NCBI GenBank assembly: GCA_012295275.1 | Contig: CM022670.1 | Span: 32,199,938 to 32,263,937, forward strand | Reading direction: 5' to 3' | Length of the DNA stretch: 64,000 bases | Source: Chrysomallon squamiferum | Lineage: Eukaryota; Mollusca; Gastropoda; Neomphalida; Peltospiridae | Shown: one piece after another, positions 29,701 through 44,700 of the stretch | Numbering within the stretch: the stretch's first letter is position 1 | Layout: each line of letters starts with the position of its first letter | Notes under the pieces: generated by a model | Seen by the model: the letters and a program-made list of their open reading frames with translations, nothing else | The model's database searches: none | What the model was told of the DNA's origin: nothing | Program-made: the position numbers and the translations under genes

Positions 29701-32700
29701 GTATTTAAACAACTAACTGAAATAAATTTTTAATTTTAAACTTACTCTGCAGTATGATAAATAAAGCAAAGTAAAATAATTCTGTGTCACAATTTATATA
29801 TGTTTTAAAGTGTCAGTAATGGTTTTTTACAATGAGGGATTTCATTATAAAGCACACAGTGAACAAGACAAAAGAGAGTATTTTAAAACACCCACATGTA
29901 CAAGACCCCAGTCTGCACTTTCACAGACTGATGAGACTCCAAAACAGAAGCATCTGGTACAGCCATCTGGATTGTTACGATCTAGATTGTAGTAGCCTGG
30001 TTTACATCGGTCACATTTCCTCCCCTCCACATATTTCTACAATTAATTTGAAAATAAAAAAACATTAAGATTGAACAGAATTAATATCAAATTAACTTAC
30101 AATCAAGATCTGTTTGAATCTTCAGTATAAACTCTTTAAATATTTAATTGAATTATATTTATATTTCTAAAGAAAAAAGAAATTAACTAAATAGTGCCAT
30201 CAAAAGTAATATTCATCATTATTCATGTATATTATCTCTTCTTATTATTATTATTATTAAATTTGTAATTAACATTATCATTATTATTATTATTATTATT
30301 ACCATTATCTTCAACATCATCATCACCAACACCTACAGAAATTAAATTCAAACATTTGTCTATTTTGCTGATTAACATCATTATTGTGAAATTATCCATT
30401 ATCAAATTGAATCAGACCAGTGCATGAATGATGACAAAAACACAATTTTACCTTACAAATACAGGCTCTGCTGCAGTCTTCAGGGTTCTGGCTTCCTGCA
30501 GGATTGCAAGGGCAAAGGCGGCAGTGGGGATAACCATAGTAACCGTAAGCACATTGCTGACACCTAGATCCACTGAAACCTGGCTTACATAGGCAGTCTC
30601 CAGGATTCTTAAAATATAAAAGATACTCTGGTCTGTTTCTGTATGACTTTAGAACTTACATGAGAATGCCTTTTCTCAAACTTGCTTAATTCAAACCCCA
30701 AGATCAAAGCAAGATAAAGCATGCTGAAATTTAAGGAACAGCAGCATCACATTTTATTTATAGGCAGCACTGACTGCTTAAAACTTATTATCTATGATTA
30801 ATAAAAAGTTCTTTAAAACTGTTTATAGTGAATGACAAATGCTAACACATTTAAATTATGACTGAAAACATTTACATACCTTGACTTAAAATGGTTTCCA
30901 ATATAAATGGAAAATAATAATAGTAATAATAATAAATTATAAATGGCTAAATACCATATAAATGCAAAATAATAAAATATATGATCTTGTTTCCAGATTT
31001 TACTATCTGACTTTATCCTCTGTCAGATGGTTCTTTTACAGTACTCATCCAGTTTGTCTTTCATAATTTATAAACTGCTCTATATTTTTATAATATTAAT
31101 TTTCTGAAATCTGAGATGGTGATCATCAATAAATATTACTGGATTATCTGCCTACCAAACCCTGGTCAGTGAGACTGTCGTCCTGGACACACTTAGAGGT
31201 TGATGTTCTTGTTTCCTGACAGTTGCATGGACGACATGGATGAGGAGAAGATGGTGTAAAGCCACGAGGTCTGTAGTAGCCCTCAACACATTTCTCACAG
31301 TTAATTCCTGTTGTGTATTCCTGCAACAAGAAATATTAAAATAAAATCATTTTAATTTATAGATTTTAATAATTATTTATTAAATAAACCAGTTTATTTA
31401 TGTTGTATATTCCTAAAATATAAAAATATTAAAACAGAAATCATTTTAATTTATAAATTTTAATAATCATTTATTAAATAAACTAATTTATTCCTGTTGT
31501 GATTCCTACAACAAAAAATATTAGAAGAGAAATCATTTGAATTTTAGTTTATGGTGTGATTTTATTAATAATGCATTACATAAATCAGTTTGTTCCTGTC
31601 ATGTAATCGTAAATACAAAAAAAATAAACAAAACAATTAAACATATTAATTTGTAATCTGTAGTCAAAATTTAATTTACAAAACATTATCTCCTTGATGC
31701 CTGATAAACAGTGGTAAACCAAATTTTAAAAACAAATTCAGTGAAAAAACATGCAAAATGGTTAAAAGGCATGTAAAACATATAACAATGTTCAAACTAA
31801 ACAAAAAGACACTTTTAAAAAATATTCTTTTCATTCTTTTAATTTAAATGGTAAAAATGGATAAAAACAAATGTTTATGAAATTCATTTTTTATATTTAT
31901 GTGCTGAAGCATACATCAGATACTGAATGGAAATACAATGAGAATTATTTTCTGCAGCTTACCTTACAGTTAAGACACACTCCACCCCCTTCGTACTGCC
32001 CATGAATGTTGAGACTGAGATGATGAGCAGCAACAGTGGCATTGTACACACAGTTGTCAGCTTTGTTGTGACAGTTGCATTCTGGAACGAACAGAATGGA
32101 CGAATAAAGGAATAAAGGAAACAAATGAAGGGATAAAGATTAATTAAATGACTAAAATTACATATAATACAAAATTTTAAGTGTCTTTTATTTTTATTAG
32201 AATAAGTGTTAAGTGAAATTCAATACTGCAAATATATCCACTATAATTAGGCATGATCTGGTTTCATATTTCATAATTAGAAATATCTAAATGTTGAATT
32301 TTGCACTTTATATGAAAGAGACAGATGGACAACAATAATAGATGCTCATCACAAAAATAAATAATGAATAAGTAAAAGAAATGGAAATATTTTAGTAACT
32401 TGCAGAAAATTAAGTATTTTAATTCTCTAAAAATTGCATGCTAAAATATGTATTTCAGATAACTGTTACTGTAATTCTGTGATAAAGATAATTTGTATTG
32501 TTGATGTAATGAAAAACAAATTCATATTTTAGAAATAATTTAAATAGCTTTTAACCTCAAACTAAGTGACTGTAAAATTCGACATAACAATTATAAATTA
32601 CATGTATGATAAACTGTAAAAAAAGATAATGAACTGATATATAATACTTAATAAAAAAAAAATGTAGAAAAAACTAAAGCAATATAAAATAAAACATTTC

Positions 32701-35700
32701 TCATAAATACAAAATAAATAAAAATAGGAAATTCAATACTGCTAATACATCCACTATAAAATGAGTCACTGTCTGTATATCTGAATGCCTACATTCACAT
32801 TCTGTCAATAGTTATCTGTCTTCTGACAGAGTTATCTGACATGGGCATTAATTACATGCTTCATTTCCCAGTCTATCTTCCATAAACATGTGTCATGAGC
32901 AGAATGTTACAGAAACCAATTAATAACCACAAAATACCAGTTATCAATTGAAAGATTTATTGCAGCAAAGCCTATTAATAATTTTTTTTTTTTAAATAAT
33001 TAAATTTGATATGGTAAAACCTATAAATAATAAATCTATTAAAAATAATAATAATAATATAGATTTATGACCCAAAAGTTTATTATGAAAGTATTTATTT
33101 AAAAAAATTAAACATACAATAAATCATAATAAAATATTGCATTTATTAAATTTGTCATTGCAAATAATAGCTACACATGTTAATTTTTTTATTTTGTAAA
33201 GAAGAGCAAATATGTCAAATGTAATTGTATAATTTACATTATTTTTATTATTATTATTACTCAAAGTTTGGTTTTCACAAATGTATGATAAAATTTAAAA
33301 CAGTCTTTATTTGAATGTTTTATTTAATGGCAGTATGTTTTGGATTTTACTTCACATCTTTTCATGGGAAAAAAAAAAGATATTTTGTTTAAAAATTTAA
33401 TTTATATTTATCATGATAAAAGACAGTAATAACAGGTGCTAAATATATGTAAGCTGAGATCCAATTTGATTTAACCTGGGTCTTAATTCATATTCAACTT
33501 ATAATGCATGAACATTAGTTTGTGGCAACATAAACCTGATCTTCAAGTGAATGAAATGAAATTAGTGTTGTGCCATATTTTAATGTGTTTCTTTTCTTTT
33601 CTTTAGAGAAGGGTGAAATTCTGTAAATATTTTATTTTTAAACTTTTTTTCATATTATAATAAATTGGTGCTTATTTTTAGAAAAAAAAACTTTAGCAAA
33701 AAGGGATATTATTCACAGATTTACACATTTAAATTAAAAAACATAATTAAAAAGAAAATAATTATATTATAAATACATTTTAAAATCTTCTTTTAATAAT
33801 AAAAGTCTGTTTCTGTGTATCTTTTTGTACATTTAGTCTTTAATGTGAATGTTTTCTGTGTGTGAAGTAGCTGTGGTAGATGTAAAACACGTCATTACTT
33901 TCACACTCGAAGGTGAGGCCACTTCGTCCCCTCTGCCAGGGAACCTGGTGGTAGCCAGGACAGCATCTCTCACAGTTATCTCCACATGTGTTGTCTTCAC
34001 ACTGACACTGCATCCTCTGAAACATCAACCACATCACCATTTGTATTATCTTTTACTTTTTTCTTCATTCTTAATTTTATTTTTATTATTTATTATTATT
34101 TATTTTTTTTTTGTTTTTTTTTTTCAAAAAAGGATAACAGTTTTAATGATATTTTTGTTTGTTTTTTATAGTAATACATTTAGGAAAAATACTGATTGGT
34201 AATACTGTTTTATTCTGTTATGTATTTGATTATTATCATGATTATGAGTTTGTTAATTGTGGAGAAAAAAAAACAATTAAAAATACTTCAAGACTGCTAA
34301 ATATAATTCAAATTCAAATTCAAATTCAAATTTCAAATGATGTAATAATAATATAGTGGAGTAACATTAATGGAACTGTTGTAGACATGTGTTTTTTTTT
34401 TTTTTTTTTTATGGCCCAGTACAATTCAAACATATACCAAATGTTACCACAAAGCAAGGAGTTTCTTATATTTCTCTTTTGTTTTTATATATAAATACTT
34501 TTAACTCTGTGAAAGACAGAAATACTGTTTAAATTTGTAAAATGAAGATGGGTTAGAGTACATACATCTGGCAAGCTGGTGTGTCTCTGACACCATTTAG
34601 CATGTCCGTAGCAGATACACAGACCTCCCACCGATATGTCCTTCAGTGAATAGAAGTACTGCAAATACCAACGTCAACGTTAATAACAACATTAATAACA
34701 ATGTCATATAATAACAACAATAATAACAATGTCATATAATAACAACAATAATGATGATCATGGACTACTACTAATATTAACAATTTAACATCTTAATAAT
34801 TATTGTCTAATAATAGTAAAATGTAATAATAATAACAATGTAATTATGTAATATAATAACAGAAATAATAATTATGTACTACTATTAATAATAAGGGTAA
34901 AATCTTAATATTAATTGTGGAATAATATTAAAATTTATAATAATAATAATAATAATAATGGTGCAACAAAAGTGTAATAATTATTATTATAATTATTATA
35001 ATCACATCAAATTGTGGCTAAAAGTATATTTATTCTCATTAAATTTTTTTTTTTAAATAAAATAAAAACACCTTTGCATACAGAATGTGAAGGAATTATT
35101 AACAGATGTGAATTTTTGTAAAAAGATCTTGCGTATCCTGATGTGTTCTGACTGTAGTAATTACCAGTGTGGTAAATGTCAAGTTACTCTTTTATTCATG
35201 ATGTGTTGGATGTAATCTCTTTAACAATAATGAAACAAGCTACTCAGTGCAGCAAACAATGCATACAGTCATTTTAACACATGTAAATAATAATAATAAT
35301 AATAATAATAAAAAGAATAATAAAATAATAATAATAATAAAGTAAATAAATTAGTAATTTAAACAGTTATTTAAAATATGGCACCTTCATTTCTGGATTT
35401 AAAAGAAATACAAAGGTAAAAGAAAACACTTTTTGCTTAAAACAGGTTTATGCAGAATTATGCATCTTCAGCTGTAGATTTTGAAAGGGTGATGTGGATA
35501 AAGATGATTATTTTAAAAATGTTTATTTATTGAAGCTCACCCTTCTGGTGACTGATGGGTCTATGTCTTTGTAATTGGTTCTCTGTAGTGTCATCAGATC
35601 TGCATTCAGCGTGCGTATTTTCTGTAATCTCAGACGGATATATTTAGCTGAGGTAAATTCCTGAAATTACAAAAAGAAAAAAAAGCTGAGATGTTTCTTT

Positions 35701-38700
35701 TTGTTGTTGTTTTGCTTTTTAAAGGTGGGTTTTTTTGTGTGGGTTTTGGTTTGTTTGGATCATTATGAATAGTTTTCTAAAACCAGATCAGATTATTTTT
35801 AATTTAAAAGAAGAAGAAAAATGTTTTTAACACTGAATAAGAAGAAATTCTAAAAATGTGTAGGAAGTGTCAGTAACAATTACTTATTCATTAAACATTT
35901 CAAAAACCTGTTACATTTGACACATTCACAGCAATTAATTTCTGTTGGTTTTTGGGTTTTTTTTTTTTTAATTTTCTTTCAGAAATGTGTCACTATTATT
36001 GTTGATTGGGTTTGCATAAATAAATAATATGAATGGAATTAGAAGCTGCTTTTGTAAACGGTGTATATCTTTAACATATGGTAGGTAAGGCTGCCAGTTA
36101 TACAGTGACACTCTTCTAATGTGAAAATAAATGCCAACATTTGGAACTTATTTCACTTTCCTGTTGTTTGTACATAAAATGTGAATATAGCCTGCATTAT
36201 AAGCAGAACCTGAAAACCAGTGGTATGAGATGTCACTTTCTGTATTTATAAACATCATTTTTAATTACAGTATTTTAAGGATTTTTTATTTTCTGAATAT
36301 ATTCAACCTGTATTTTATTCTGGAGTACATTTTGAGATGTTTTTACATTAGTGCAGTTTGTTTGTTTTTTGTTGTTGGTGGTTTTCTGTTTTTTTTTTTT
36401 TTTTTTGAGGGGTGTTGTTGTTTTTTCTTTCTGTTTTTAAATGATAAATTGCCAACAAACTAAACAGAATAAAAACAAAATTGATAAAAAAATGTAGTAA
36501 CAAGTCTGTACTTCTCATTATCTGTTCTAAAATACTTCAACCCTCTTTGAATGTATTTTCAACTGTTGTGTTAAAATATTTCCATATGTGATATTACAAT
36601 ATCTTACTTTTCTTTGTAGTTTCAGTTGGAAATGAATTTACTGGTTACTGTGTTTTATCATGCAAATTTTTTGTATTTTAATTTTTGTTTTTCTAAATGT
36701 TTATTTCATTAACTTATTTATTTTGAGAGATCAGTTACATATTTGAATCATAGTTCAAGTTAAAGTTCTGATTTCTTGGCAAATTTTTCCTCTAGAATAC
36801 TATTTATCAAATGGCAGTTACAAATAGCTTCATTATTTTTAAATATCTAAATACTACATAATAATATAAAAACTAATTTTTCAAACAGTTGAGATAATTT
36901 GAAAAGAAACAAGCCTTTTCTAGTGCCTTTTTTATACATTAAATTTTTCTAAACAGTTCAAACCCTATAATACAGCGAGGTTGATTATTTGACAAAAATA
37001 CAATAAAAAATAAATGCTGCAGCAATCATAGTTTTGGTTTATTATCTCTCTGTTGTTATATTTGAATGCAGTTTCATTTACAACATCAGCCCTAACATTT
37101 TTTGTTACACGTTCAGCAGACATTATGCTCACTTTTTCTCTTCTTAACACAATTCAATTTTTAAAATGCAGAACTACAGACTATGAAAATATAGCTGAGG
37201 TGTAAATGGTTGAGAGAAAATAAAAACCAGTATTTTGTAAAAGTGACATCCACGGTGAACTTACCAGTAGCACTGGGCTGGGTTGACTCACACCTGGTCT
37301 CCCATTGACTAGAGAAACAAAAATCTGAAACACAAGAACAATGTGTATTTTGACAAGTGATTCCAACCCAGAGTATATCACATATTAATATTAGTAACTC
37401 AGATTTGGATCAATGTAACATAAATATAGCCTCCATATAAAACAATTTTAGAAAGCAGTGTGTGAAAATGTCAGTTTCTACATATTTTACTTTTTTTTTA
37501 ATTGCTGTAATTTAAGCATTTTTGTTGACAATATTTAAATTGCAGATAATTTCAATATTTACTCTTAATTTTAAGAACAAAATTAAGATATTTTTTGTTT
37601 GTACATGAGTGTTTTTTAAAGCCTTATTAGTGTACACATATCAATTATAATCTGTTGTTAATAATCACATATAAATCTATTTTAGCAAATGATTATAAAA
37701 ATTATTAACAGCAAAATGAAATATGTACTTGAACACAAATTGTATAATCATTTAAAAAACTTTTTTCAGAAATTATACAACAGTATAAATTTGTACAACA
37801 GTGAAATGTTTTTCACAGAAGCATGAGTCTTCAAAAATTAATTGAAAATTTTACACTTTGGTAGCTCTGGTAACAATCTTTTCATTATTGGCTGCAATTC
37901 AGAGCTTTTGTAAGATTATCTTATAAGAAAATATAGAAGAAACTTCTGATGCTCTGAATTTTATGATTTTACATTCATAAAAATTTACAGAAGTTATTTC
38001 TTAGCTATTTTCTGAGCAATTTCAAACTCTGCAATAAACATCAAGAAAACCACTTTAGAGCCTTCAAGGTCTAAATTGTTACTAGAAACAGGAACTTCAA
38101 AGAAAATTAATTTTATGGTAGATAGCTGTTATATTTGTTCTTTTTTTTTCTTTCTTTCTTTTATTATTATTATTTTTTTTTATTACAAATATTTATAATG
38201 TACAATGGATGGACAGATTAAAAAATGAAATCTCTTACCTCACCATTTTCCAGTGGGAGCAGTCTAGAATAGCGTGTGGTACAAATCACTTGATCATCCC
38301 TGAGAGAAGTGGGTATCCCCATAGTGGGTTCAGTTCTATACACATTTCTACAGTCTGAATTAGACATTGCAAAATACTGCCATGGTTTGTATGTGCTGCC
38401 ATCTATAGATCTTTCTAAAATCCAGTTCCCTGGACGTGGTGAATTTGCAGCTTTTATTATCACATATGCTACTTGATAAACCTGAAAAGCAGAAATGTAA
38501 ATTCTTGACAGATAAAGACATAAGTGTTAATAAACAAATATTCTTGCCCATAATTTGAACACTTGATTAATGATTGTAAATTATGTATTACTATTTGCAC
38601 ATGATTATAACAACCATGGACAAGAACAATTTGTTTTGGGGTTTTGTTTGTTTGTTTGTTGCTGGGTTTTTTTTACAACAAATGACTACAATAGTTATTT

Positions 38701-41700
38701 ATTAACTTTATGATATTTGTAAGTTCTTATTAATACACTTGAAAATTATGTTGTTAATTCATTGTAGATCAGACTGATACAATGTCTATATCAAATGATA
38801 TAGCAACAGATTATCCTTAGTACTTTTAAACTGAGAAAAAGGTTCCAAATACTAAGCATAATGTTGACAGATGTTACTAATAGAAATTAATTTCTGTGCT
38901 AAGCATGTGTGTGTACGTGTAAGCATGCATGCATGTATCAGAACATTTTAGTTATCTATGGAATAGTTTATTGAATAAGTGCCTGAAAATAGCATTAAAC
39001 CTTGAGGTTGACATGCTAATAAAATGGTAAGCATGTACTGATGCCACAGAGACCAACTAAAGACAATAAAGAAAAATACCAATGTATTACTTAATTATTA
39101 AAAATAAAAAATTAAAATACCAGTGTATTACTTAATTATTAAAAATTTCAAAAAATAAAAATATACATTACTAGTCAATGTTTGGTGGTTTTTTTTGTTT
39201 AAATAAGAGCTCATATAATCCAACTGCATAAATCTTTTTTTTTAAATAACTGGGGAAAAAATGTTACATGCATTTGTGTATTTATTTTAATTTGAGTTAT
39301 CTGACTGGTCAGAAGGTAAACAAGTGTGTACTGTAAATTTTATTTGATGTGTCTCTTTGAATAGCAGGGCTCATGTTTCAAGACAGAACATTAAATGATG
39401 TAGCACTGTCCTTGGAAAGTGCTTGTTGCTAATCATGGAGAATATGTAGACTGTACTGCTATATTTGTTTGCTGTAACATATGTCAAATCAACCTTATGT
39501 TTGACGTCTAAAATCTTCTTCTAGTTTTATAAGTGTCTATGACTTATAAGATGTGCAAACTGTCAGTTCCTATTAATTTTGTTATTTAACTTTTCTCATA
39601 AATCATTCAAAAAATGTTGGTAATAATTTTAAAATGTTCAGTCAAAATATCCAACAGGCAGAGCCTGGATCAGTTCTGCAATTATGAAGTAAAATTGAAG
39701 TATTTCAAGATAGCTTTATTTTAATTATAATGATAGGGTTTATGCATCACACATAGTCACAAAGGCCCAACTAATTTAACACACACACAAACAAACAAAC
39801 ACATACACACACACAGACACATACACATACACACATATCACCATAGAGAGACACACACATATATATTTAGCCCTAAACTGGTTGGTGTCAGTGTTGTCAG
39901 CAAAAAAAAAGAAAGAAAAAAGAAGATAAATGAATGTGCAGAATACAGTACATTAGAACTTACTAAAATACACAGTTATGCAAGAACAAAAAAAGATGTG
40001 TTGGCAGTTATACAGGACAATGTACTTTCTTTAGAATAAACAAAATGCCAAAACATAACAAGATAATAAAAAATAATTAGAAGTACTAATACAATATTAG
40101 CACATTACTGATTTGCTGAAATTAGCTATATGTTTCTGTCAGTTTCAATATTATTTTTCTCTGTCAGTGGTCTTGCTTAAGCAGACTAGTGATAATAATA
40201 AATGGGTAGCCTGTGTTAATTTATTTGGAGGTTTGCCATTTCACAGGGGTTTGTGAGTAAGCTATAACCTGGTCTTGCATCATAACCATTTCATTTAGTG
40301 AATGACCAAAAGAAGCTTGTTTCAAGTTTTAGAGTTAGAAATTACTTAAAGATTTCAGCAGAAATAATGTCTTCATTTCAGAGAAACCATGTCTTCAATG
40401 TCAAAAAAATAAAATAAAACAAACAACAAAAATTCAAGTAAGTTTGTACATATATAATGAAGTTAGTAAGAAAATAACTAGCTAAACAAGACTAAACTGT
40501 GATACTAACATAATTTAGTCATGTTAATGAAATAATTTAATACAAAGTGATGACAAATTTCTGAAGTAGAATGTAAAGTTGAGTTGAAATGATTCATTTA
40601 AACAGGTTCCCAGACATATTTCATTTTCTAATCAGTTTTGCTTGACTAACTTATAACAAAAGGTCTTCTGATGTTTTCCGACTTTCCAGAAGGTATGATC
40701 CATGAAATTAAAAAAAGCCAATCTATTGACTATTTAATACAACATATCCTCTGTCATGAATTGCAATTCAGCAACTTTTCACTCCATGAAAAAATACAAA
40801 GTAGTATGTGTTGTCAGTAATGATTTTATTTCAACATTTTTTATCAAATAATCTGAAATAAAATTTGCCTGATATTAGAAAATTCATGTAGTAACATATA
40901 GTGTACTGTAAGCACTGAAAAGACTCGATTTATTTTTAAAATTTTGGTAAAAAATTTCTGTAGTTTAATTAGGTGCAACTTACAATAACATGTTTTCACA
41001 CTTTTAACCTTCGATTCCAGTATAAATAATGAACCATTCTGTTATTAATTTATTCTGTTTATTCAGCAAACAGCATGTTTGGTTTATGATTTAATGAAAA
41101 AGAAGTCAGTCAGTATAATTTAAATGTAATCTACGTACACCAACATAACATAAGAAATGATACCTTTTCTTATTAGAACAATGAAATGTGTTTCCATTAT
41201 TTTTATTGTCTGCAGGCAATTAAATGTTAATCTGGTACATAAAAGTTCAGTTATAACATTTAATATAACAATAATAAATAAAATCAAAGGCTCAGTATAA
41301 TGCCATGTTGTTAAATACTGTAAATCTCTTATAATAATGATAATGATGAACACATTTATCAAATTTTAGAATTTAAAATATTAAGAAATTAACAAAAAAC
41401 CAAAGAAACTAGAAAAAAAGCAATTTTCAAACAACTATTATGTTAATTGTTTCATTAGTTTGTAAATAAAACATGGAAAGATTCATTGTATGAGGTTTCA
41501 CCATTTTCATATCATTATTGCATGTAGATAAACTAAGATTACCCAGTCAACACTGTAAAGTAAGGTGTGGAGATGTTATTAGCACAAGCTATTTAATTTT
41601 ATGTAAATGTGAGTCAGCTGGTACATTTTCTCCACAGACAGCAATTTCTTCTCAAACTGTACTTGCCACATTTCCTTCCAAAAACAGGAAATATTACTGA

Positions 41701-44700
41701 CTTAACTTTTTAAACAACATTTTTTTATTTCAGATCATTAATTTATAATTGCTGGTGTTTGTCTTGTATTTTAACACGGAAGAAAAACAACAACACTTCA
41801 GTGTGTGTGTGTGTGTGTGTGTGTGTGTCTGTGTGTGGGTGTGGGTGGGTGGGTGGGTGGGTGCATGTTGACACACATACATAAAAGCTTTTTTCATATA
41901 CTGTGATCATTCAAATTTTGTTTTAATCTTTAAAGAAAATGTTGAGGATGTATTCCTATTATTAACAATTTCATGGAGTATAATATTTCAAATAACAATT
42001 TAATTAAATGTCTTGAGACCATTCTGTTCTCACAGTATAAATTTATATCTTAAAAAAAAAAAAAAAATACAAATTTCAAACAAGCATTAATAATAGGTAC
42101 AAGACTTCTTCAAGCAATTGCCTTTTCTGTTGTGCTATTGTTGACATAATGCAAAAATCCCTTCAACAAATGTGAAATAAACAGAAACTCATGTTCTGAT
42201 GAATACAAATTCTAGAAGAATAAATTCATAAAATGGCAAGCTGGAAGTAAAAAGCTTTGACTGAGAAAAGGTAACAAGTAACTATCAAATGACAGGGTAT
42301 TATGTACAGTGTCTGGAAACACAATACTCCACCCACCACACACACACTTATAAACTACAATGAAGTGTATGTCTCAGGACAGTATGAGGTCAGGAAATTG
42401 TGCTAGAGGCTAACCGCAAGGTGACAAGAGGACACACATTTCAAATTCCCCGACACTGAAAAATGACAAACAATACTGCAATAAACCAACCACTAATTTG
42501 AATATGAAATGATACCAAAAACAACACAGAAGAATCTATTCAAAAAAGATTTAATAAAAATATTTAACAGGTATGTTAAAAGTATCTCTATAAATCTGAT
42601 GAACATTTCAGTTCTGATCAGTTTATTTTGAACTATATTTTTAAAAACAAATTTAGAAAATGAAACAAAGAAAAAAATGCTTTTTAATTAATTTACATAC
42701 CAAGAAAAATTCAGTTCATTTCATACAAACAAATTTTGGTTTCAATTTGAAGAATGAAAATTTAGTTACTGTTGAGGGTTTTTACTCTGTAACTTATTTT
42801 TTCTTAACTTTTGGGATCATAATGTGTTTTCGATTACTTATAATAACCTGGTATAAATTGAAAGATTTTAAAATAAAATTTGCTGCTTTTACTGCTATTT
42901 TTTTTTTTTTAAATACTGTTGGTAAACGTAGTGATCAAACTTTTTTTAACACATTCTTATTACCAAAGCTATTCCCTTGGTAAAATAAAAAAATTCTTAA
43001 GTAAGACAACTGCAAATAATGAATTTACAGGTTAAAAAAAACGAATTACCCCATACTGTCTTACATGTCAAGCAGACTTTTGAATTATAATTAAAAATAA
43101 AACCACAGAAATTGTTAAAGTAACCTCCCAAACAATAAATCAGCTTAGTAATCACAGTGCAATTCCTTATCAAAAAGAGGTTACAGAGAAAAAGTAGCTG
43201 AGGCCAGATGCCTTGAGAATGTATTTGGGATATTGTTGGTAATTAACAGAAGGTCACAAAGTTACCAAAAGAGCTATAAAAGAATATGGAGTGGAGATAA
43301 CCTATGAGCAGCAATGTTCATCAGATCCTAGCTATTCCCAGGAAACCACTTGCTGGCTTTAAGCAAAACTCTTTTCTCCTACACCTTTTCTTCTGCCATT
43401 AGAATGCAATCATCTGAACTCTGAACTTGATGAATATCTTGCAGGTTCAGAACAATAATATAATCAGGCAACAGCTGTACGTGCAAATATGTTTGTTCAT
43501 TTGTTTCCCAGAATATACGTGTGTGTGTGGGTGGTTGATCAAAGATTGCTCTGTATAGCATTACATGAAATGACAAAAAATGCTGGTGATTTATGTTTGT
43601 TTTTACAATCTTCATTACTGGATTTGCTCAAGATTCTAATATGCATTTTAAGAAAGTCAAAAATATAATAATGTTTTAAATTGTTTTAGTTGAGAGTTTT
43701 GATGTTATTTTTTTATTTTAAGTAGCTCAACTAACAAGTTAAGCTGAAAAAATAAATTATGTTGTTAAAGCACAGGTGCATTTTATTCATGGAAACATAT
43801 TCTGAAAAAAATGTAAACAGTTCGTAATAGGTTAAGTAAAACAGATGAATTTATCTTTGACATAAATTATATGCTAACCCAGAAAAATCATTACATCAGT
43901 TCAGCTGAAATAAATACTACAGAACTCCATTACAATATGTAAGCAAAATACTTATTTTTAATACAGGCATAAGATAAAAAACCTCTAATAAAAACTAGGT
44001 ATGTAAATTTATAATGTGTTTATTGTAATATAAAGGCCTGCATGAACAACATTTTACACTGGTGTACTCAGTAACTGCTTTAATGAGCACTCTGGTCAGA
44101 AATAATGTTGCAGACTTCTAACAAACACTTTATTTGAAGAAGCATTTCAGGCAATCACAAATACTGACCTCTTGCACATAGTTGAGAAATAAAGTGATAA
44201 ATCAAAGGTGGAAACTACTTCAGGACTGATCATTATTATCAGATATAATCAGCTCTTATCTAGAAAGGAAGCATTTTAACTCATCAAAACTTAATATATG
44301 GTTCAAGAAGAACACTGAATATATGCATAGCTTTTATCAGGTAGTCACTACATTATCAGAATAATTAGTTTCTGGACAGTGTAAGTAAATAAAAGCATGT
44401 TGATAATTTCTTCATGAAAGCTGGTATTACTAAATTAAATTTATTCATGTTTTTATAGCTGTAAGATGATAGCCATATCATGCAAAAGAAGGCGATATTC
44501 AGTACTGATTTGAAAATGAAATATGATAAAAAAAATATCTTAGCAAAACCACACACTGCTGTGTTACAGGTGCCTTTAAGAACAGAATTTAATAACATCC
44601 AGTGGTGAAAATGAATAGCTTCTTTCTAGATGATTTTAAAGGCACCCATCCCCACCCCACAAATAAACACACCTACAGACACTCACCCACACACCACTGT

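Noticed and set aside
33849-34202. Plus-strand 117-codon frame
   Set aside because: Antisense shadow of exon w6 extended into a T-rich intron stretch.
43273-43281. TATAAAAG on the plus strand as a promoter
   Set aside because: Such strings are expected by chance in DNA this AT-rich, and no transcript or open frame follows.
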